Shown: positions 14,679 through 17,347 of the stretch, piece after piece
Layout: each line of letters opens with the position of its first letter
How positions within the stretch are numbered: position 1 is the stretch's first letter
Assembly (NCBI GenBank): GCA_021847385.1
Contig: JAJZTV010000016.1
Coordinates: 1 to 17,347 of the forward strand
Direction of reading: 5' to 3'
DNA length: 17,347 nucleotides
From: Pseudomonadota bacterium
GTDB taxonomy: Bacteria > Pseudomonadota > Gammaproteobacteria > Burkholderiales > Thiobacillaceae
Notes under the pieces: generated by a model
Database searches by the model: none
The model's input: only the letters and a program-made list of their open reading frames with translations
Told to the model about the DNA's origin: nothing
Translations under genes and position numbers: made by a program

Positions 14679-17347
14679 TGTTTGCCCGTCTGACCGAGTT
14701 TGCGCTGACCCAGCGCCTGTTGGTGGCGGTGCTCGCATTGCTGCTGACCGGCTTCGGCATCATGGCCTGGCGCGAATTGCCTATCGATGCCTTTCCCGAT
14801 GTTTCGACAACTCAGGTCAAGATCATCCTGAAGGCGCCGGGCATGACGCCGGAAGAGGTCGAGAACCGCGTTGCCGCGCCGATCGAGATGGAGATGCTGG
14901 GCATTCCCAAGCAGCGCATCCTACGCTCGATGTCCAAGTATGGCCTGACCGACATCACCATCGATTTCGAGGACGGTACCGATATTTACTGGGCGCGCAG
15001 CCAAGTCAGCGAGCGCCTGAACGGCGTGCTGGACGAGTTGCCCGAGGGGGTGGCCGGCGGTCTGGCGCCGATCACCACACCGTTGTCCGAGATGTTCATG
15101 TTCACCATCGAGGGCGGTGGCCTGAGCCTGACCGAGCGGCGCGCCTTGCTCGACTGGGTGATCCGGCCGCAGTTGCGCACCCTGCCCGGTGTGGCCGACG
15201 TCAATGCGCTGGGCGGTTTGGTGAAGACCTACGAGGTGGCACCCGACAACGCGGCGATGGCCGCGCGTGGCGTGACTTTGGACGAATTGCGCGCGGCCTT
15301 GGCGAGCAACAATCGCAACGACGGTGCCGGTAGCCTGACCGAGGGCGAGGAGGTCTGGCTGGTGCGGGTAGAAGGCGCGGTGCGTACCCTGCAGGACATC
15401 GCCGCCATCGTCGTGAAGACCGTCCATGGCGTACCGATCCGGGTGGCCGATTTGGCCGCGGTCCGCCTGGGTCACGTCACCCGTTACGGGGGGGTCACCC
15501 AGGATGGCAAGGCCGAAGCGGTGGAAGGTCTGGTGCTCGGCCTCAAGGGTGCAAATGCGCAGCAGGTGATCGCAGCGGTGAAACAGCGCCTGGCCGAGAT
15601 CGCGCCCACCTTGCCGAAGGGTGTGACCGTGCGCCCGTTCTATGACCGCTCGGCCCTGGTCGATCGGGCCGTGGGTACGGTGAGCAAGGCCTTGTTCGAG
15701 GCTATCGTGCTGGTGTTGGTGCTGCTGTTCCTGTTCCTCGGCAATGTCCGCGCCGCACTGACCGTGGCGGTGACCTTGCCGCTGGCGGCGCTGGCGACCT
15801 TTTTGCTGATGCGGCAATTCGGCCTGTCGGCCAACTTGATGAGCTTGGGCGGGCTCGCCATCGCCATCGGCATGCTGGTCGACGCCGCTGTGGTGGTGGT
15901 CGAGAATATCGTGAGCCACTTGAGTCATAACGTCTCCGGCCAACCCAAGCTGCACCTGATCTACCGCGCCGTGCGCGAGGTGGCTACGCCGACCGTGAGC
16001 GGTGTGTTCATCATCATGATCGTGTTCTTGCCGCTGCTGAGCTTGCAGGGCCTGGAAGGCAAGCTGTTCATCCCGGTCGCGTTGACCATTGTCTTTGCCT
16101 TGGCGGCGGCCTTGCTCTTGGCCTTGACGGTGGTGCCGGTGCTGGCCTCTTGGCTGTTGCGCGAGGGGGCGCATGCCGAGCCTTGGTTGTTACGCCAGGC
16201 TACGCGTTTATACGAGCCGGTATTGGGTTTCGCGTTGACCCGTTCGCGCAGTGTGATCTTGGCTGCGCTGGCGGCCCTGGTGCTGGCGGCGGGGATGTAT
16301 CCCTTCATCGGCAAGTCGTTCATGCCGACCTTGGATGAGGGCGATCTTCTGCTGCAGTTGGAGAAATTGCCGTCGATCTCGCTGGAACAGAGTCTGGCCC
16401 AGGATATGCGGGTGCAGCAGGCAATCATGCAACGGGTACCCGAGGTGCGCGGCATCGTCGCGCGTGCCGGTGCCGACGAACTGGGCCTCGACCCGATGGG
16501 GCTGAACGATACCGACAGCTTTCTGTTGCTGAAGCCGATGGCGCAATGGCGGGTGGCGGACAAGGCGTGGCTGATGGAGGAGATTCGCAAGGTCATGGCC
16601 GATTTCCCGGGGATTGGCTATGCCTTCACCCAACCGATCGACATGCGCGTGTCGGAGATGCTGACCGGCAGCCGCGGCGATCTTGCGGTCAAGCTGTTCG
16701 GCACTGATATCGCGACGCTTAATCGTCTGGCCGAACAAGTCGAAGCTTTGCTCAAGTCCGTGCCGGGCGCCGAGGATGTCTACAGCCGCAAAAACGAGGG
16801 CGTGCAGTATTACCAGGTCGTGGTCGACCGTTTGGCGGTCGGCCGCTTCGGCTTGACCGCCGACGAGGTGGCGCAGTTTCTGCGGGCGCAGCTCGAGGGG
16901 CTGCGCCTGGGCAGCATCCAGGAGGGGGTGCGCCGTTCGCCGCTGGTGTTGCGGGCGGGCGAAGAGGTGCGTATGTCGCCTGCCGTATTCGAGTCGCTGC
17001 GCATTCCCACCGCCTCGGGCAGCGCCGTTCCGCTGCGGGAGGTGGCGCATTTGGCACGGGTCGATGGCCCGGTAGCGGTCAATCGCGAGAATGCCGCACG
17101 CTTCGTCACGGTGCAGAGCAATGTCGTCGGCCGCGATCTGGTCGGTTTCGTCGACGAGGCCAAGGCCCGCATCGCACGCGAGATTAAGCTGCCGGAAGGC
17201 TACCGCGTCAGCTTCGGCGGCCAGTTCGAGAATCAGCAGCGGGCGGCCGCTCGTTTGATGGTGGTGGTGCCACTGGCGCTCGGCTTGATCTTTCTGCTGT
17301 TGTTCGCGACCTTCCGTTCGGTGCGCCAGGCCACCCTGGTATTGCTC
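14678..17347 (+). CDS. CusA/CzcA-family heavy-metal RND efflux pump (3' end outside window)
   Basis: The frame is open for 890 codons to the window edge; the family is about 1030-1060 residues, so about 150 are missing. The N-terminal helix, 'WRELPIDAFPDVSTTQVKI', 'APGMTPEEVENRVAAPIE' and 'EDGTDIYWARSQVSERL' are hallmarks of heavy-metal-efflux RND pumps. In TM4 the proton-relay segment reads 'AIAIGMLVDAAVVVVEN' with Asp402 and Glu409, but has Ala396 where CzcA-type pumps carry the first Asp of 'DFG', a pattern seen in CusA-type pumps. The position of the first CusA copper-binding Met appears to be replaced in 'LLLQLEKLPSIS'. The exported metal is therefore unclear. The pump is a trimeric proton antiporter in the inner membrane. 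It is translationally coupled to the adaptor; an outer-membrane channel gene is not in the window. Confidence 0.95.
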   Translation, partial: MFARLTEFALTQRLLVAVLALLLTGFGIMAWRELPIDAFPDVSTTQVKIILKAPGMTPEEVENRVAAPIEMEMLGIPKQRILRSMSKYGLTDITIDFEDGTDIYWARSQVSERLNGVLDELPEGVAGGLAPITTPLSEMFMFTIEGGGLSLTERRALLDWVIRPQLRTLPGVADVNALGGLVKTYEVAPDNAAMAARGVTLDELRAALASNNRNDGAGSLTEGEEVWLVRVEGAVRTLQDIAAIVVKTVHGVPIRVADLAAVRLGHVTRYGGVTQDGKAEAVEGLVLGLKGANAQQVIAAVKQRLAEIAPTLPKGVTVRPFYDRSALVDRAVGTVSKALFEAIVLVLVLLFLFLGNVRAALTVAVTLPLAALATFLLMRQFGLSANLMSLGGLAIAIGMLVDAAVVVVENIVSHLSHNVSGQPKLHLIYRAVREVATPTVSGVFIIMIVFLPLLSLQGLEGKLFIPVALTIVFALAAALLLALTVVPVLASWLLREGAHAEPWLLRQATRLYEPVLGFALTRSRSVILAALAALVLAAGMYPFIGKSFMPTLDEGDLLLQLEKLPSISLEQSLAQDMRVQQAIMQRVPEVRGIVARAGADELGLDPMGLNDTDSFLLLKPMAQWRVADKAWLMEEIRKVMADFPGIGYAFTQPIDMRVSEMLTGSRGDLAVKLFGTDIATLNRLAEQVEALLKSVPGAEDVYSRKNEGVQYYQVVVDRLAVGRFGLTADEVAQFLRAQLEGLRLGSIQEGVRRSPLVLRAGEEVRMSPAVFESLRIPTASGSAVPLREVAHLARVDGPVAVNRENAARFVTVQSNVVGRDLVGFVDEAKARIAREIKLPEGYRVSFGGQFENQQRAAARLMVVVPLALGLIFLLLFATFRSVRQATLVLL

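Noticed and set aside
14921..16174. 417-codon minus-strand frame inside the RND pump gene
   Set aside because: Low-complexity His/Gln/Gly/Arg composition and complete overlap with a well-supported gene on the other strand.

Overview
The window is GC-rich, densely coded DNA from a Gram-negative proteobacterium. The family mix suggests a betaproteobacterium: an outer-membrane TonB-dependent receptor, a DctPQM TRAP transporter, a heavy-metal RND efflux system and a hybrid-kinase cluster. This is inferred from protein families and composition; no rRNA or other taxonomic marker is present. No tRNA, rRNA, CRISPR array, insertion sequence or phage gene was seen.

Region 1 (1-3790) looks like a TonB-powered uptake locus. 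It holds the C-terminal part of a TonB-dependent receptor, then an exported Asp-box (BNR) protein with an unusual CxCC...CPHH cysteine/histidine set, an exported TlpA-type thioredoxin and a TonB energy transducer. These four genes overlap or nearly touch. A CbiM-like (ECF metal-permease family) membrane protein lies convergently 4 bp after tonB. Together they suggest uptake of a metal ion or metal complex, but the substrate is not shown by the sequence. A HAD phosphatase gene is divergent from the permease.

Region 2 (4497-10045) begins with an AT-rich leader carrying a perfect 7-bp inverted repeat. It continues with three overlapping signalling genes: a membrane hybrid histidine kinase with three PAS domains (one LOV-like but lacking the photoactive cysteine), a REC-HD-GYP response regulator predicted to hydrolyse cyclic-di-GMP, and a REC-PP2C (RsbU/SpoIIE-like) serine phosphatase. 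One sensor therefore probably feeds two outputs, c-di-GMP turnover and partner-switch control, although no HPt, anti-sigma or STAS gene is in the window.

Region 3 (10070-13073) is a dctPQM operon for a TRAP transporter of C4-dicarboxylates or related acids. A strong intrinsic terminator sits between dctP and dctQ, and its T-run directly abuts the dctQ start codon. DctP has a Lys-Ala tail encoded by a tandem hexamer.

Region 4 (13117-17347) encodes a heavy-metal efflux system: a small His-rich exported protein, a membrane-fusion adaptor and a CusA/CzcA-family RND pump that runs off the window edge. No outer-membrane channel gene is visible. The window thus carries both a probable metal-uptake locus and a metal-efflux locus.
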